The notes beneath the pieces were generated by a model that searched no databases, was not told the DNA's origin, and worked only from the letters and a program-made list of their open reading frames with translations. Below, one piece after another: positions 63,945 to 64,000 of a stretch of DNA of 64,000 bases; position 1 is the stretch's first letter; every line of letters starts with the position of its first letter. Made by a program: the position numbers and the translations under genes. Source of the DNA: an uncultured Pelagibacteraceae bacterium (lineage in GTDB: Bacteria > Pseudomonadota > Alphaproteobacteria > Pelagibacterales > Pelagibacteraceae); NCBI GenBank assembly GCA_902578775.1, contig CACHEF010000001.1:62001-126000 (forward strand), written 5' to 3'.

Positions 63945-64000
63945 TGGATTGGGATAAATTAAAAATTTTTCATGCTGTAGCAGAAGCTGGAAGTTTTACC
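63944..64000 (+). CDS. LysR-family regulator, N-terminal start only
   Basis: The ATG at 63944 shares one base with the acuI stop (TAATG). The 19 visible codons read MDWDKLKIFHAVAEAGSFT, the typical LysR helix-turn-helix start. The rest lies beyond the window. Overlap with acuI suggests an acrylate- or C1-related regulator in the same transcript, which is inference. Confidence 0.85.
   Translation, partial: MDWDKLKIFHAVAEAGSFT

Noticed and set aside
1-64000. CRISPR arrays, tRNA, rRNA or insertion sequences
   Set aside because: No regular spaced repeats, cloverleaf-like GC-rich segments, transposase motifs or terminal repeats were seen on reading; a covariance-model scan would be needed to exclude small RNAs.

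Overview
The window looks like a chromosomal segment of a SAR11 alphaproteobacterium (Candidatus Pelagibacter or a close relative). The evidence is very AT-rich DNA, spacers of a few bases or overlapping stop/start codons between most genes, no rRNA, tRNA, CRISPR or insertion sequence, and typical SAR11 content: a DddK-type DMSP lyase, TMAO and methylamine catabolism, and many folate-linked C1 enzymes. This assignment is inferred from gene content and composition. No stretch longer than about 300 bases lacks a gene.

Layout. (1) 1-5861, plus strand: end of aconitase, a YfgM-like TPR protein, bamB, a cupin-like protein, zapE and a YjbQ-family gene. (2) 5858-9924, minus strand: photolyase, a diaminopropionate ammonia-lyase-like PLP enzyme, a type III glutamine synthetase-like enzyme and a 52-residue membrane peptide. 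(3) 9932-21031, minus strand: a methylamine block of tdm (TMAO demethylase), a MarR-like regulator, an FAD oxidoreductase, gmaS, mgsA-mgsB-mgsC, a 138-residue unknown, an ammonium/methylammonium transporter and a small membrane protein, closed by a clear hairpin terminator. (4) 21073-26844, plus strand: the TMAO transporter tmoX and tmoWV, split by a terminator and three small envelope-protein genes. (5) 26841-28574, minus strand: a tmm-dddK gene pair joining trimethylamine monooxygenase to DMSP lyase. (6) 28657-36532: gpsA, fhs and a complete soxBDAG operon. (7) 36538-41767: transporter, racemase, cupins, cspA, GNAT and purEK. (8) 41836-45267, plus strand: an uncharacterised run made of an M19 dipeptidase-like protein without all metal ligands, a 551-residue unknown, a probable DUF3726 protein and a 56-residue zinc-ribbon peptide. 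(9) 45264-50735: YIP1-like membrane protein, a DmdA-like folate methyltransferase coupled to a MetF-like reductase, a divergent Rieske oxygenase, a SAM methyltransferase, and an APS-kinase-like plus nucleotidyltransferase pair. (10) 50743-60063: crotonase, CoA-binding protein, a BT1/MFS transporter, a dimethylglycine dehydrogenase-like enzyme and its electron path etfBA and ETF-QO. (11) 60064-64000: DUF2237, sugar O-methyltransferase, hisI, folE, acuI and the start of a LysR regulator.

How the genes fit together. Tmm converts TMA to TMAO. TmoXWV imports TMAO. Tdm splits TMAO to dimethylamine and formaldehyde. GmaS and MgsABC pass methylamine through gamma-glutamylmethylamide and N-methylglutamate. 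SoxBDAG and the DMGDH-like enzyme oxidise N-methylglycines and load C1 units on folate. Fhs interconverts formate and formyl-folate. FolE begins folate synthesis, and ammonium released can be handled by GS and Amt. A second theme is DMSP: DddK releases DMS and acrylate, Tmm can oxidise DMS to DMSO, and AcuI handles acryloyl-CoA. The least explained parts are the 41.8-45.3 kb run, the DmdA-like/MetF-like/Rieske module, the APS-kinase/nucleotidyltransferase pair and the small proteins embedded in the methylamine operons.
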